64,000 nucleotides of DNA from Collybiopsis luxurians FD-317 M1 (Eukaryota > Basidiomycota > Agaricomycetes > Agaricales > Omphalotaceae): assembly GCA_000827265.1 (NCBI GenBank), contig KN834859.1, positions 1-64,000 of the forward strand, in the 5' to 3' direction. This document shows, piece by piece, positions 45,450-56,800 of this stretch. The notes under the pieces are model-generated. The model was not told the origin of the DNA. It did no database searches and saw only the letters and a program-made list of their open reading frames with translations. Within the stretch, counting starts at the first letter, position 1. Every line of letters starts with the position of its first letter. The position numbers were made by a program, and so were the translations under genes.

Positions 45450-47365
45450 ATGATGGATTGTACTGATCAATTTCAACCGCTGCAACTTAAAGGAGAGATA
45501 ATGGACCTTGAATTCACAATGGATACTGATCATCGGTGTGTGCTACTTTGCGACTACGCCCGTGTTATCGTTCCTCATAATCCTCCCTCCCTCGATAGAA
45601 AGAGGAGAAGAAATAGGACGACCCAGAGTTGTCTCAATTGCCATACTTCTAAACGAAAGGTCCGTTGTGTCTGTGGCGGTATCAATCGAGACGAGTTGCT
45701 CATTGGATGTTATATCCTCAGTGCGATCGTAAAAGGCCTTGTCAGCGATGTATACAACTTGGACTCGTAAGTTTTTTTAAATTCCAGTTCATCCAACGAA
45801 GACCCATTCCTATCCTTCGCAGACGGGTCTTTGCGTGTATGAGATTGATGACCCTGCTCTAAGGTGAGCTTCGTCATTCTCGGACCTCTATAAGCTTGCG
45901 AATCAATCGGCCACCCCCTTAAAAACAGAGATGACCCGACTATAGACGAGACTACGCGGCTAAGGAATAGAATAGCTGAACTTGAAAGTTTGGTACGAGA
46001 GCTACGTGGTACGCTCAACCCCCCAAAATCACTCGAATTTCAATCTTTAAAATTAATTATTAATCGCAGGTAAACCCCACCCTCGATGGGCAGACTCGAG
46101 CTTCCGCGACGGCGATCCATCCGAAAAATGGCACTCTCGCGCAACAAAATGCATCCCCGCCACAAACGCCAACAACAAACGACGTCCCCCCTCACCCGAA
46201 CTCGTCCAAGACCAGTCCTTATCCCCATCATCCCAGGCTAACAATAACACGAACAATCATAACCATCAACAACACCACCCCCACGGCACTCGAGGCCTCC
46301 AATCCTCCTCGACCATGCTCACACCCATCAAAACTGAATCCACATCGGAACCCTCACAATTATTCCGCTTCTCCCCTTCCCCAGCACCTTCCATGCGCTA
46401 TCACACGTTCCAAACTGACGTCGTCAGGTCACCCCCACCTACGTCCCCATACGATCCAAATCCCTCGTCTGCTTCTGCTGCTGCTGCGCGCTATCGTGGT
46501 GGCGGCGGCGCCGCCGCCGGAGGCACCACCGCAAACGGATCTTATCACCACCCCCATCATCCTTCTAGTCCCTACCCAAGCCCCACCACCCACCTAAACT
46601 CTTCCGGACCCTCATCCTTCTCGGACGCCGGGAGCACCTACCAGTTATCCGGAAGCGACGACGGGCGGTCGTTCAACCCCGGCGGGGACGGGGCCTACGG
46701 TGCTTCGTCTTCGTCTAGGAATAGTCCGCCTTCAGCTGCGACGGCGACGGCGAATGGAGCGAGTAATGCGGGAGGAGGTGCGGTGAATTCGTTTTGCTCG
46801 TGTCATACGAGTCCGGCGCTGGGACCGACGTACATGTCGTTGGCGCAGCAGTTGGATAGTACGGCGCATACGCTTCGTCAGTATCACCCGCATACGCAGC
46901 AGCATCAGCATCATCATCATCATCCGCATCATCCGCATTCGCATCATCATTCGAGTTCATCGCATTGTCAGTTGTATAGGTCGATTTTGGAGTTGAATTC
47001 ACTTATGCAGTGAGTTTTTTTTGTTTTGGGGGATTTTTTTGTGCGACTTGTGAACGAATAACTGACTGTTTTTTTTTGGTAGGGGAATCGACTTATCAGA
47101 ATCCGTCTCTCGAGGTCCCCCTTCCTACGACAGCACCACCCCTACCGAAAGCGAGATCCTCACACCCCTCTCCGCAGCCTCCAGCGGACCCACAACGTTC
47201 CATACCGCTTCTCCCATAGGCGTAGGAGGCGGAGGTGGTGGTGGCGGCGGGGTATCCCCGCAAGAGTGGGCTCTGAATGTAGGCGTCAGCGGAGCGGGGT
47301 ACGGCTCGTATTTCCCCGTGCAGTCTGGGGAACATGCGAGTATGTATGCGCATATCGTTTCTTGA
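45450..47365 (+). CDS. Zn2Cys6 transcription factor with low-complexity tracts
   Basis: Seven exons (45450-45535, 45599-45659, 45722-45766, 45823-45863, 45929-46008, 46070-47009, 47083-47365) join in phase to 511 residues. After a basic run (RKRRRNRT) the zinc cluster is C40-x2-C43-x6-C50-x5-C56-x2-C59-x8-C68, all six cysteines present. A short coiled-coil-like segment follows (TTRLRNRIAELESLVRELRG), the usual place for the dimerisation helix. The rest is low complexity: a Gly/Ala tract, a His-rich tract near residues 385-405, a Gly run, and Ser/Pro-rich parts containing TPTESEILTPLSAASSGP. No fungal-specific TF middle domain was seen. It is expected to be a nuclear DNA-binding regulator; targets are unknown. 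The 5.3 kb upstream desert suggests complex regulation. An upstream ATG pair (ATGATG) begins the frame; the first was chosen. Confidence 0.85.
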
Positions 47366-48624
47366 TGGATTGTATGCAACTTTCGTCTGTTGTTTTTTTT
47401 AAAACTTCTTTTGCTTTTGCTTTTTGCTTTTTCTCGTCGAGTATTAGACTCCCCCCGCCCTCCTCTGCTTGCTGTTGTTACTGTTACCCTGTTCCATGGA
47501 CCAACGTACTGGCCCCCCCCTACCGTACATAATGATATCCGTACATATTCACCATAACTCATATACACACATCGCATACCCACCACTCGCTTTATCATCA
47601 TTCGCTTCGCTTGTTCATACTTTGCTCTCCCTGTCCAGTCTTGCTCTGTTTATTTTCATTTTCATTTTCTTGTTCTTTTTTTGTTTTTGCTCTCGCTTTC
47701 CACGATCTGCCCCACGTCCCCTCTGAGGCTCACGTATCACGTACGCGTGTGTACCTCCGTACCCTCCGCATCGTCGGTACCTCATCTCTCCCATCCGAAT
47801 CTCCGAATCCCCGTACCTACCTACTTATTCAGTATTCCGCCTGACTGACTGACTGACTGGCTTACCGTCCCGACTTGTTTTGATTTGATTTGATTCGATA
47901 TACATTTTACTGGCTTACTTATGATTCATCTGTTTCTTTTTTTGACGACTCCGACCACGACGTCTTGAATTCTTTTCTTTCCTTCTTCTCTCTTCTCTCT
48001 CTCTCTCCTTCCCACTCTGTTCTAATGTAATGTAAGTAATGTATATGCATGCATTTTACTATGTTATGTACTTATTTTCCTTGATTCTTGACTTGACTTG
48101 ACCGTAACCGTAACAAGGACTCTTTTCTCTTTCTCTGTTTTTGTTTCTTACTTTGTTAAACATTCCATTGCTCATTGATCACCACTCGCTCTCGCCCACT
48201 CGTCATTTTTGTTTTGTTTTTTTTTTTACGTGTCATTTATTACTTGTATTGAGTTTGTAATTCATGCATTTGATTCTTTCCTCTCTCTGCTTTTCGTTTT
48301 ATGAGTGATGACCCGCTCCGACCAGTTCGAATTTCGAGTGTGAGTGTGAGTAAGAGGTCCAAAGACGCACGACTGGGTACTATGAGTATGGAATGAATAT
48401 TGTGTATGTGTTTATGCGTATGCGTATGCGTATGACTATAAGCATGCGATATGTCCAACGGTTGAAAACTGGCTATCACTTTATTTTATTATTTTTTTCG
48501 AAATTTTTTATTCCTTTCCGTCGACTCGCGATCCAAGTAAACAATCCGAATTGATTAGAGTTGAAAATATTTTACAAGCATACACATACTATCGCAGTAT
48601 CGCTATACAACTCTACATGTACAC
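47366..48624. other. T- and CT-rich intergenic, convergent gene ends
   Basis: It holds the 3' flanks of the Zn2Cys6 gene (+) and the TANGO2-like gene (-). Long T and CT runs, a (GACT)4 at about 47841-47858 and a CT-rich tract at about 47985-48007 are present. No gene was recognised. Confidence 0.5.
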
Positions 48625-50342
48625 TTATGCTTCCAACTCGAAGCAAAACCTACGTTCCGATTCAGAAGAGACCGACATTCTCTCTACCTCTACATTCATA
48701 TCCCCGTTCCTATCGAGGCCTCGTTCTCCCCGTCCAAGCTTCCAAATATCCCGCTCGATAAACGTGACATTCCCAGTGTCTCTGCGTATGAGAATGACCG
48801 TCGCGAGTCTCGTCCCGTAATACCTCTTATCCTCGTCCTTGTCAGTATTCATGTTCGTGCGCTTGTCCGCACGCTCATTTGCATCCTTACACCTGTCCTT
48901 ATCCTTGGCCTGCGTTGCGTCCGTCTCCCCTTCCAGACTGATCGGAATTGGAGTTGGAGTTGGAGTTGAACTCGGATTTGGTATTGGCTTTGATATTGGT
49001 ATCGGAATCGGTACGACCTCGACCGTATTTCGCAGATGAACACGAGCCGTAATAGGGTCTGGGGATTTCCATCTGTATAATGGGAAATGAGTGAAAGGAG
49101 TTTGTTTTCATGTCATCATATGAAAAATAGTGGGTGAGCCGAAGATGGGATGAGGAAGGGGGGGGTGTGGTTCCTCGCGCGAACAATGAGAATGAGAAAT
49201 GAAAATTTTAAAAATGGATATCAACGTGAACATGAACATGATAACAGGAGGTGGATCAATCAATAACCAGAATCAACAACGAAGAATCAAGAAAGGAAAG
49301 GTCCGCAGAAAGCAAGGTGGAAGCGAAAAACGCAATACGCACGCAAGCAGTTCGAATAGCCGATCCACCAATTCGGTCTCTAAGTTTAATGAATCGCTGC
49401 TGCTGTTCCTGCTGTTCCTACTGTGCTTCAACGCATCTGAGAAATCTCGCATGCCATGCTTCACTTTGGGCCAATCGCTTCCTTCTCCATCTCGGCTGGC
49501 GTCGACCCCGTTCGAGAACCCTCCGCAGGCCTTCTCGTCAGCCGTCAGGGGTCGAGAAGATATGGCTCCATCGGCTCCTGCGTTGGTGACGAAATACGCG
49601 TCGTACTGTACCCCTGTACGGTCAGACCTGGCGGGTGAGGAGGTGGAAGAAGGGTGAGAAGGAGAAGAAGGATGGTTCGGGGGACCGGGACCAGGACTAG
49701 GCCTTGTCGGAGCGAGGAGAAGCATATTGAATCCGGCGAATTTGGCGTCCCGGGGGTAAAGTTCTCGAACTTGGTCTCCCAAGCTGATCCTGTGCCCCTC
49801 TTGCGAATCATCGAGTGATGGTGATGTTGATGATGATAACAAAAACGACGAAACGAGAGAGCCTCTAGACGAGCTGAATGTTGTCGCTACGGACTCTGTA
49901 ATATTCGTCCTATCACGAAACAATTATTTTCATTACTCAAATTTTTTGACAGGAGGGAGGGAAGGAGAAGCCGAGTCTATAGAGACTTGTTCACACGTAC
50001 AGTAAGGCTACTCTTCCGGTCCGAGACATGCCAAACCAAGTCCCACCGCCAACGTCGTCGATCCCGGATAGGATGCTGTTCTCGGCGGCCTCGTGTTGGT
50101 TGAAGGAATGGAAATGTGCACTTTTAGTTGGTCTGGATAAGAACTCATCTCGATTGCTACAGATGATCCTATATTGGCGTGCTCCATCAGTCAAGTCAGT
50201 CATAGTACGAGAAGTGGAAAGGCAGCGGGACAGGGCGGTAGCCGCGCGTCCACGACCCTTCCCCCCCCCCTTTCCCTCTTTGATTGCCTTCGACTTACAG
50301 CGAGTAATCTGGATGATCCAGAGTCCAGAACACGATGCACAT
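48625..50342 (-). CDS. TANGO2/NRDE family protein
   Basis: Starts at ATG 50342 (MCIVFWTLDHPDYS) and is spliced to IICSNRDEFLSRPTKSAHF, which holds the family-naming NRDE motif. GGGTWFGMSRTGRVALL follows, then SRGSLVSSFLLSS, FAGFNMLLL, YDAYFVTNAG, GGFSNGVDAS and WPKVKHGMRDF, all in the order of TANGO2-type proteins. The last exons give YYGTRLATVILIRRDTGNVTFIERD and end in FCFELEA. The Cys at position 2 is kept; the family resembles N-terminal nucleophile hydrolases, but its chemistry is unsettled. In animals TANGO2 is linked to Golgi organisation, lipid metabolism and haem trafficking. A long insertion with Asn/Ser repeats lies before YYGTR. The gene is head-to-head with ARP6, 383 bases apart. 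Confidence 0.88.
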
Positions 50343-50725
50343 CGTTAAGGCGAGTAGAAAAGACTCTGCCAAGGAAAATCTGATATATCCAGAAGAAACC
50401 CTGAGACTAAACCTCGGTAGCTCTAAAATGTTCGTTTCGGCAGTATGATTCCAAGGCGATGTCCGTATTCGAAGGCACTGAAAAGAGAAATGACGAAAGA
50501 AAAGGAAAAGATTGAGTGACAGATACATACGGTATCGTTCTGATAGAACTCTAATGTCCTCTGCCCCCCAGAATTGTCCGAACCTGAGCTAGAACCAATG
50601 CAGGGATGAAATCAGAGAGATGGTTAATATCGACACCACGACAGATAATCAAGCGCCGGCCGACACACAATTCATTTCATTAACAGGTTTCCCACGATCA
50701 ATTTAAGTTCCAACCACGACCATTC
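50343..50725. promoter_or_regulatory. Bidirectional promoter between TANGO2-like gene and ARP6
   Basis: The ATGs of two divergent housekeeping-type genes are 383 bases apart, so both promoters lie here. No TATA box was obvious. Confidence 0.6.
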
Positions 50726-52828
50726 ATGAAGAACAATCTAGTCATTCTCGATAATGGCGCAGGTTCAATCAAAGCAAGTACTCTATCAAAACATGAGTTC
50801 GGGCATGAAGATGTGAAGTGAGCCCTCATTCACTTTTTGATTCGGAATCTCCCGCTCAATCTTATGATCAAGGCTTATACCCAATGCAATTGTACGTTCA
50901 AAGGGTGACAAAGCAGCCTATTTTGGCCACGAAATGGCCAAATGTAAAGACTATGCTTCATTGCATTACCGATTGCCTTTTGAAAAGGTTAGTCGGAGCT
51001 CAAGAGAGGGGGTCCGAATACTAATCCTGAACATTTCGCCCTAAAACTTTCTTTGTTTTTTGCTTTAATCTCCAAGGGATACGTTGTCGATTGGGATGCC
51101 CAAAAAGCCATTTGGGACGGTGTCTTTTCTGATCAGGTCCTAGGGGTAAGCGTTACCTTACCTTTCAATTGATTCAGCGGGGAAAGGGGAACAATACACC
51201 CTGTCAAGAAACTGAAAAAGCTTTTCTATTGACTAATAAGGTAAACACAAGCGAGTCAAATCTCATTCTGACTGAGCCATACTTCAATCTCCCCAACATT
51301 CAAGACATCTATGATCAATTCGTCTTTGAAGAATACGAATTCTTATCATATCACCGTTGTACCCGTAAGTCAGGTCCGACTACGTATGTGTAACGTATTC
51401 AACGTCCATAAACAGCTGCCTCCCTCATTCCTTTCGGGAACCTGTTTCAGGCTCCTGGGCTACCTCCACCGGACTGTGCAATCGTCGTCGATTCAGGTTT
51501 CAGCTTCACACACGTAGTTCCTATACTTAACCGTAAAATTGTCTGGACTGCGGTAAAAAGGTCAATTTTGGGGTTTTCGATATTTCTGTTTGGGACTCAC
51601 GGACGGATATGTTTGCGTTGTCCAGATTAGACGTCGGCGGAAAACTGCTCACGAACCAGTTGAAGGAGCTCGTCTCCTTTCGACAATGGAATATGATGGA
51701 CGAGACGTACATCATGAACGACGTCAAAGAGTCTTGTTGTTACGTTTCCACAGATTTTAGGAAAGACTTGGAAACTACTAGGTAAGTATATGGAGTAGGG
51801 GGCTGTTTCTACGCCGAGTTTCATTTCAATGTGTTGACTATGCTTTGTCCTGTTCTGCTCAAGATCCGACCCTGTGAATGACATCGTACAAAGATACATC
51901 CTTCCCGACATGTCAGCGAATAAGAAAGGACGTGTACTTTCCAAAGAAGCTGTGATACTTGATTCAGAGCAAGTGCTTGTCATGAAGAACGAGCGCTTTT
52001 CAGTTCCAGAAATAATCTTTCGGCCCGACGACATTGGTACGTACCGAGTATCCAAGGCAAATATCCCCGACCGCTCATTGATCCAAAATAAACCTTGAAT
52101 TCTTCCGGCGGTATGGCTGGTATTCCTTTCAGGTTTGGATCAGTCTGGTCTTGCGTCAACCATCGCGGGATCAATATCCTGTCTCCCCCGAGATTTGCAA
52201 CCCATGTTCTGGGAGAATATTGGTCTCATTGGAGGGAATACGAAATTTACGGGGTTTCGGGAACGACTGTAAGCTTGATTTTTTTCTTTCTCCCTTCCAC
52301 CCTCCTTTCTCGCCGTCGTCTTCTTCCCATGAGTAAAAGCTTTGCTAATAAAAAACACAATTGCATTATAGTTTATCAGAACTGCAATCTCTCGCTCCCA
52401 TGAGCTGCGAGGTAGCAATATACCAGTCTGAAGAGTACGTGATGGAACCCTACCCCCAGAATCTCACAAGTGAATGCTAATCTTTTCATTTCTCGTCTTT
52501 TTCCGTTTCGCATTGTTTTCTCATTCTTGTTTTCCCAAGTCCAATCATAGAAGCCCATCGATCTGCACAGATTTTCGCCTCGAGACCGGATTTTCCTAGC
52601 CATTGCGTCACACGCGCAGAATATTTGGAAAGCGGAAGCAATGCATCACGGAGAAAATTTCGAGATTGGAAGGTTCAGGTTCAAATGGAAGAAGAGACGG
52701 AAGAAGATGACGATGATGACGACGGAGAAGAACAAGACGGAGAGAAAAAGGAAGAACAACGGCGTCCTCAACCTCCTATCGTTAAAAGGCCCCGAGGTAG
52801 ACCACGCGGTAGCGGTTCGAGAGGCTGA
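50726..52828 (+). CDS. ARP6: Actin-related protein ARP6 (SWR1 complex) with acidic, AT-hook-like tail
   Basis: ARP6 is a subunit of the SWR1 remodeller that exchanges H2A for H2A.Z in nucleosomes. About nine exons; the first (50726-50817) gives [16 protein letters not shown], then [59 protein letters not shown] and [19 protein letters not shown]. Later exons give [20 protein letters not shown], then [16 protein letters not shown]. This order and the blocks match ARP6 and not actin or other ARPs. The tail is unusual: an acidic stretch with a run of six Asp and a Glu-rich part, followed by [11 protein letters not shown], a perfect AT-hook core (RGRP). Phases at the first junctions agree. A truncated inverted copy of the 3' end is at 11715-12330. 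Direct DNA binding by the tail is inference. Confidence 0.9.
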
Positions 52829-53383
52829 ACGGACTTTACCAAAACTTAAGTCCCTTGTATAATGTACATTCACATGCTCTCGCAGTTTTTATTTTCTCCG
52901 TTGTGAGATAACTTTTTGTATCAGTGGCGGATTGAATACATTTGCATCTACACAGAATTAGATTCGAAGAGATGCTTAGGGAAAACCAGATACATTCCGC
53001 ATTTGTTCACTCTTTTATCGGCGGATTTTGAAGTGAATGACTTCCCGAAAATGAACTTGAAAGCTGAGGTTCATATGATGCTGCACTGGGAACTTGATAA
53101 ACGCGAAGTGCAAAGTCAAAACGTGACTCAGGATGGTTACCTCATTTCTTGGCCCTTGCACGAACCGAGGCAAGTTCGTTATGCTGTCAAAGAAATGGAA
53201 GGAGACCGAGAACGGCCATAAAATTACTGGAAGCCATCTGGCACGACTGCATGCAGGCGCGCGTCGTGTCACGTCTGCTCATGGCGCTCTGGCGGGCAGG
53301 ATCAAAGACGTGACGCGAAAGCATTCACATGGTAACCACGTGTTCAACCGTCCTACCGTTCTCGAACCACCACCGCGCCCTAC
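52829..53383. promoter_or_regulatory. ARP6 3' flank and F-box gene 2 promoter
   Basis: An open frame at 52916-53221 (+) has no recognised motif and is probably not a gene. The last 60 bases share GGTAACCAC and CTCGAACCACCACC with the F-box gene 1 upstream region. Confidence 0.45.
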
Positions 53384-54691
53384 ATGGATTCATCCACCAC
53401 TAGGTTATCTGTATTTCAGAAAACTTACGACGAATACATTGCTAAAATTCGACACAACCAATACCCTTTCTCCAGTCTGGCAAGATTGCAGTTGCGCAGC
53501 CTCATAGAGGTTATTCGAAATGAATTGCGAAGATGTTCAGATCGTGATGATTGCAACCTACTATTGAGGACTCTAGAGTGCCAGAAGTCGTTACTTTCCC
53601 CTATCCGAAAACTTCCTCCAGAGATACTTGACGAAATATTCCGCATCGCCGCCATCAGACCACCTGGTTATAATATACGGCTAAATACGAACACTCCAGA
53701 CACCAACAGCAGGCTCAGAGGCTCCGTCTTCACCCTGACTTGGGTCTGTCATTGGTGGCGGCATCAAACCATCGCGCAACCCGCTCTCTGGTCCTCGTTG
53801 AGCCTACAGAGCGGAGCAAATAACCGTGCCAGATCGGAAGTATGGGCCTTTTTGAAGGAATGTATTCTTCGCTCAGGAGATTTTATTCCCCTCGACCTTC
53901 AATTAGCCCCTTGTATTTCCGGATCTCCCGCTATCAACTTCAACTCCGATGCTTGGGATATATTTAATCTTCTGATTGACCAAGCTCACCGTTGGAGGGC
54001 GCTTGACGTGATCTCAGGATACAGACATGGTTTGCCAGAAGACAGGTTTTCTTACTCCATTTCTTTACCTTCCCTCTCTATGTGCAACAACTCTCAGCGT
54101 AACGGCTCTGCCTCTGATAGTCTCCCTGAAAAAAGTTTTCCCTGCTGCCCCTCGCTCCAAATATTAGGTTTGGCCTATCTACGGCCTACCCATAACATAT
54201 ATGAAATCCTGCGGGGTTTGAGCATTTTGGAGCTTGAAACTTACAAAGGATGTTCCGTTGCACATCTGCTCGGACGCTGTCCTCTATTACGGAGCCTGAC
54301 TATCCAAAAATTCCATCTAGACGACGATTCATTCTGTTCACCTTGCTATACCCATACAAACCTTTTAACCTTGAATGTCACGATTGGCGACAGCTTTGCG
54401 ATGGGAGTCTGGGACGCCATTCGTTTGCCCAATTTGACCAAATTGGAAATCTCCTTTGGCGATCTCGCTTTCGCTTACAATGAATCAGAGGATCGCATGA
54501 CATACTTCGATAAGGAGGATAAAAATGTGCTTGACGAAGTGCAGGAAATGGTGGTACGATCACAGTGTATCCTGGAGATAATGAGGGTGTATACGGAGAC
54601 TAGTGATGGATTCGAAGTTCCCTCCGATGTTGTTGATGTATTTATTCATTCGATCCCTCGGCCCAGATCCAATGTACTTCCAAGACGATGA
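53384..54691 (+). CDS. F-box protein 2, paralogue of F-box protein 1
   Basis: Single exon, 435 residues, start ATG at 53384. The F-box is near residues 70-90 (SPIRKLPPEILDEIFRIAAI), followed by LTWVCHWWRHQTIAQPALWSSL, then SFPCCPSLQILGLAYL and LLGRCPLLRSLTI-type leucine-rich segments. It is similar along its length to the gene at 5358-6653 (-), with a short internal insertion after ISFGDLAFA. It presumably serves as a substrate receptor in an SCF ubiquitin ligase; the target is unknown. The frame is intact. It follows ARP6 directly, as the decayed copies do in the left part of the window. Confidence 0.85.
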   Translation: MDSSTTRLSVFQKTYDEYIAKIRHNQYPFSSLARLQLRSLIEVIRNELRRCSDRDDCNLLLRTLECQKSLLSPIRKLPPEILDEIFRIAAIRPPGYNIRLNTNTPDTNSRLRGSVFTLTWVCHWWRHQTIAQPALWSSLSLQSGANNRARSEVWAFLKECILRSGDFIPLDLQLAPCISGSPAINFNSDAWDIFNLLIDQAHRWRALDVISGYRHGLPEDRFSYSISLPSLSMCNNSQRNGSASDSLPEKSFPCCPSLQILGLAYLRPTHNIYEILRGLSILELETYKGCSVAHLLGRCPLLRSLTIQKFHLDDDSFCSPCYTHTNLLTLNVTIGDSFAMGVWDAIRLPNLTKLEISFGDLAFAYNESEDRMTYFDKEDKNVLDEVQEMVVRSQCILEIMRVYTETSDGFEVPSDVVDVFIHSIPRPRSNVLPRR

Positions 54692-54949
54692 TCTAATACC
54701 GCAATGAAAAAGAGCTTTTTTCTTCTTACTGATCACCTGGTTTCGAATATTCAGATCTGGATGGAACATTGCATAGTCTCCAGCAGATGATAATGTCATT
54801 CCTGTCCCACATAGGGTGAAAAGCACTGACTGTGAAATGTCACCATTCCCATCTCACTATCCAGTACCAGCATGTATTTCCACCGGTTCCGAACCTCCTA
54901 AACCCTTTTTTCTGGTACAGGTCCTACCAGGGTTCATCTCACGAAGGAG

Positions 54950-55330
54950 ATTACGCCACATGAATTCCTTCAGTGGTCATTAAGTCAACACTGGACTTGA
55001 CCCATGAGTCTTCCACTTCCCTATTATCCAGGCATCGGAATACTTCTCTATACTTACTACGCAATGAAACAAGAAACCTGTATTGGGTCCGAGTTGATTG
55101 AAGCACTGCGCAAAGCTGGAATATAGATCGATACGTGACCCAACAATGCTGGTGTGGTAGGCCAAGTATAGACATGCCAGGCAGGTAGGTTTTGCATGCT
55201 ACTTATTGAGCTAATACAGTCAGGGAAACTTTCTACTTGCGTTGAACAAGTCCTGAATTTTCTGTGGTACTTTGATTGCATCCTTGACATCATACTCCGG
55301 AGCGGATATTGCTCTCGGAGAAAGACTATT
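54950..55330 (+). pseudogene. Decayed flavin monooxygenase fragment
   Basis: Positions of about 55060-55160 follow FMO-2 at about 58880-59005 base by base with substitutions and small indels: CCTGTATTGGG.TC.GAG, TTGATTGAAG..CTGCG, GCTGGAAT...AT.GATA, CCCAACAATGCTGG. The intron-like piece with AGTCAGGGAAACTTTCTAC and the later GGAGCGGATATTGCTC.CGGAGAAAGA also correspond. In-frame stops (such as TAG after GCTGGAA) exclude a product. It sits between F-box gene 2 and the F-box relic. The left boundary is approximate. Confidence 0.75.
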
Positions 55331-55599
55331 TTCAATCAAATCAAGTCTAAAAAACGAAGACGGACTGAGCACTGTCATGTACATAAGTACTAGTACTTGC
55401 GCGTCGTCTCTCGTCCGGTTGATCCTGATTCCTCATCTCGCTGAACGTGCAAGGGGTAACTACGTGCTCTAACCTACCACATTTTCAAATTTTCACGCGA
55501 GACTATTCTCGATCTACCACCTTTAATTGTCTTCGTCGAGAGCCCTAGGACGGCTTGCCTAGATACCCTCCGCCATACCCCATTCGATTTTGCATACCA

Positions 55600-56310
55600 C
55601 TAGCTTCTCTATCTAACAGCAAACTTTCGCCGAATACCTTGCCAAGTGTCAATCTGCTACCCTGTTTTTGCATCGGAAAAATCGCAGTTGCGCAATCTTA
55701 CTGAGTTTATTCCCAAGGATCCACAAAGATGCTTGGATCCTCATGTTGGCGATCTATTGTCAAAATCCTAGCGTGCTAGAGATCATTACTTTCTCCCATA
55801 CGAAAGCTTCCACCGGAAATGATTAGCGAAATGTTCAGCTTTGCTGCGGTCAATTCTTCTAGGTTTAACATGCAACTCGATGTCTGGAGCCCATTACATC
55901 CTGGTGTAAAGCTCAAAGGTACCGTTCTCACACTGACATTGGTCGTTGGCGGCGGGAACAAGCTATATCGAAGCTGAGACTCTGGTATTCCCTGAGCCTA
56001 CCTACTGGTCATGATCAAAGCAGGGATGTGAGTCCATTCAAAGGACTTCGTCGCTCGTTCTTGAAAAGAGGTTTCCCTATTGCCCCTCGTCTCCATACGT
56101 TAGGTTCAATTTCTCTGAAGGCTACCTATAACACTGACCAAATCGCCGCTTAGGCTTTAAAATGGATGTTCCTTTGTGCTCCTACTCGACAGCTATACTC
56201 TATTACAGAAGCTGACCATTCATTATTTTCGTCTGGGTGATAGACCCATTCCCATTTTCATCACCCTGTTCCAGCCATACGAACCTTTCGACTTTGGGTG
56301 TTCGAGATTT
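55600..56310 (+). pseudogene. Decayed F-box copy
   Basis: The frame reads TFAEYLAKCQS near the start and then, after a stop, SPIRKLPPEMISEMFSFAAV at about 55793-55852, FNMQLDVW and LKGTVLTLTLV, all matching the two intact F-box proteins. A large internal deletion follows, after which KRGFPYCPSSPYVRF-like and later LYYRS pieces resemble the leucine-rich end at up to about 56310. Stops, frameshifts and the deletion make it a relic. It sits in the same order relative to FMO sequences as the intact genes. Confidence 0.8.
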
Positions 56311-56800
56311 CCGAAAACTGTTCCATCACTGAGAATGTTTTGAGATAATAAAATGTCTAATTTTGACTGGCTGTCGCTCAACAACTGACTCAAATGTTGC
56401 AGGAATAGCACCCGTACAGTCCCACTATGAGATTTGAATTAGCATGCTTCAAATCCCTCTCATTGCAAGTAAGGAACGCACCGACATTTAAGCGGGAAAC
56501 TGCAGCTCAGCACATTTCACTCCTGAAGATGGACGTACCACTGAGATTTCTGCCATTTGTACATTGAGCTTGGGCGAATAGTCGGAGAACACTGCCACTT
56601 GAGTTTTTCATAACCGATATACCAAGCTTTGACTTTCTATAAATAGCACACTTCATCGGAATTCTACTGTCTTCCGCAAATCCTTGGTAGCTCATTGAAC
56701 CAACTGCCCTCGTTCATACCGACTGCAGCGGACTCGCATGCGGGTCAGTCCGACGATTTCATTTTAACTCGCTCTATGTCAATAGTCAGAATGATTGGTG
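56311..56800. other. Stretch with no recognised gene
   Basis: Only short open frames. It may contain further decayed F-box sequence, but nothing was matched. Confidence 0.4.

Noticed and set aside
46715..47002. Antisense open frames rich in Asp or Met opposite the His-rich tract
   Set aside because: Artificial frames caused by CAT/CAC repeats in the sense exon of the Zn2Cys6 gene.
47125..47601. Minus-strand frame of 158 codons opposite the last exon of the Zn2Cys6 gene
   Set aside because: A Pro run arises from the Gly codons of the sense strand, and the sense exon joins in phase to the zinc-cluster gene.
54560..54826. Minus-strand frames in and after F-box gene 2
   Set aside because: They are antisense to the F-box exon or its 3' flank and have no motif.
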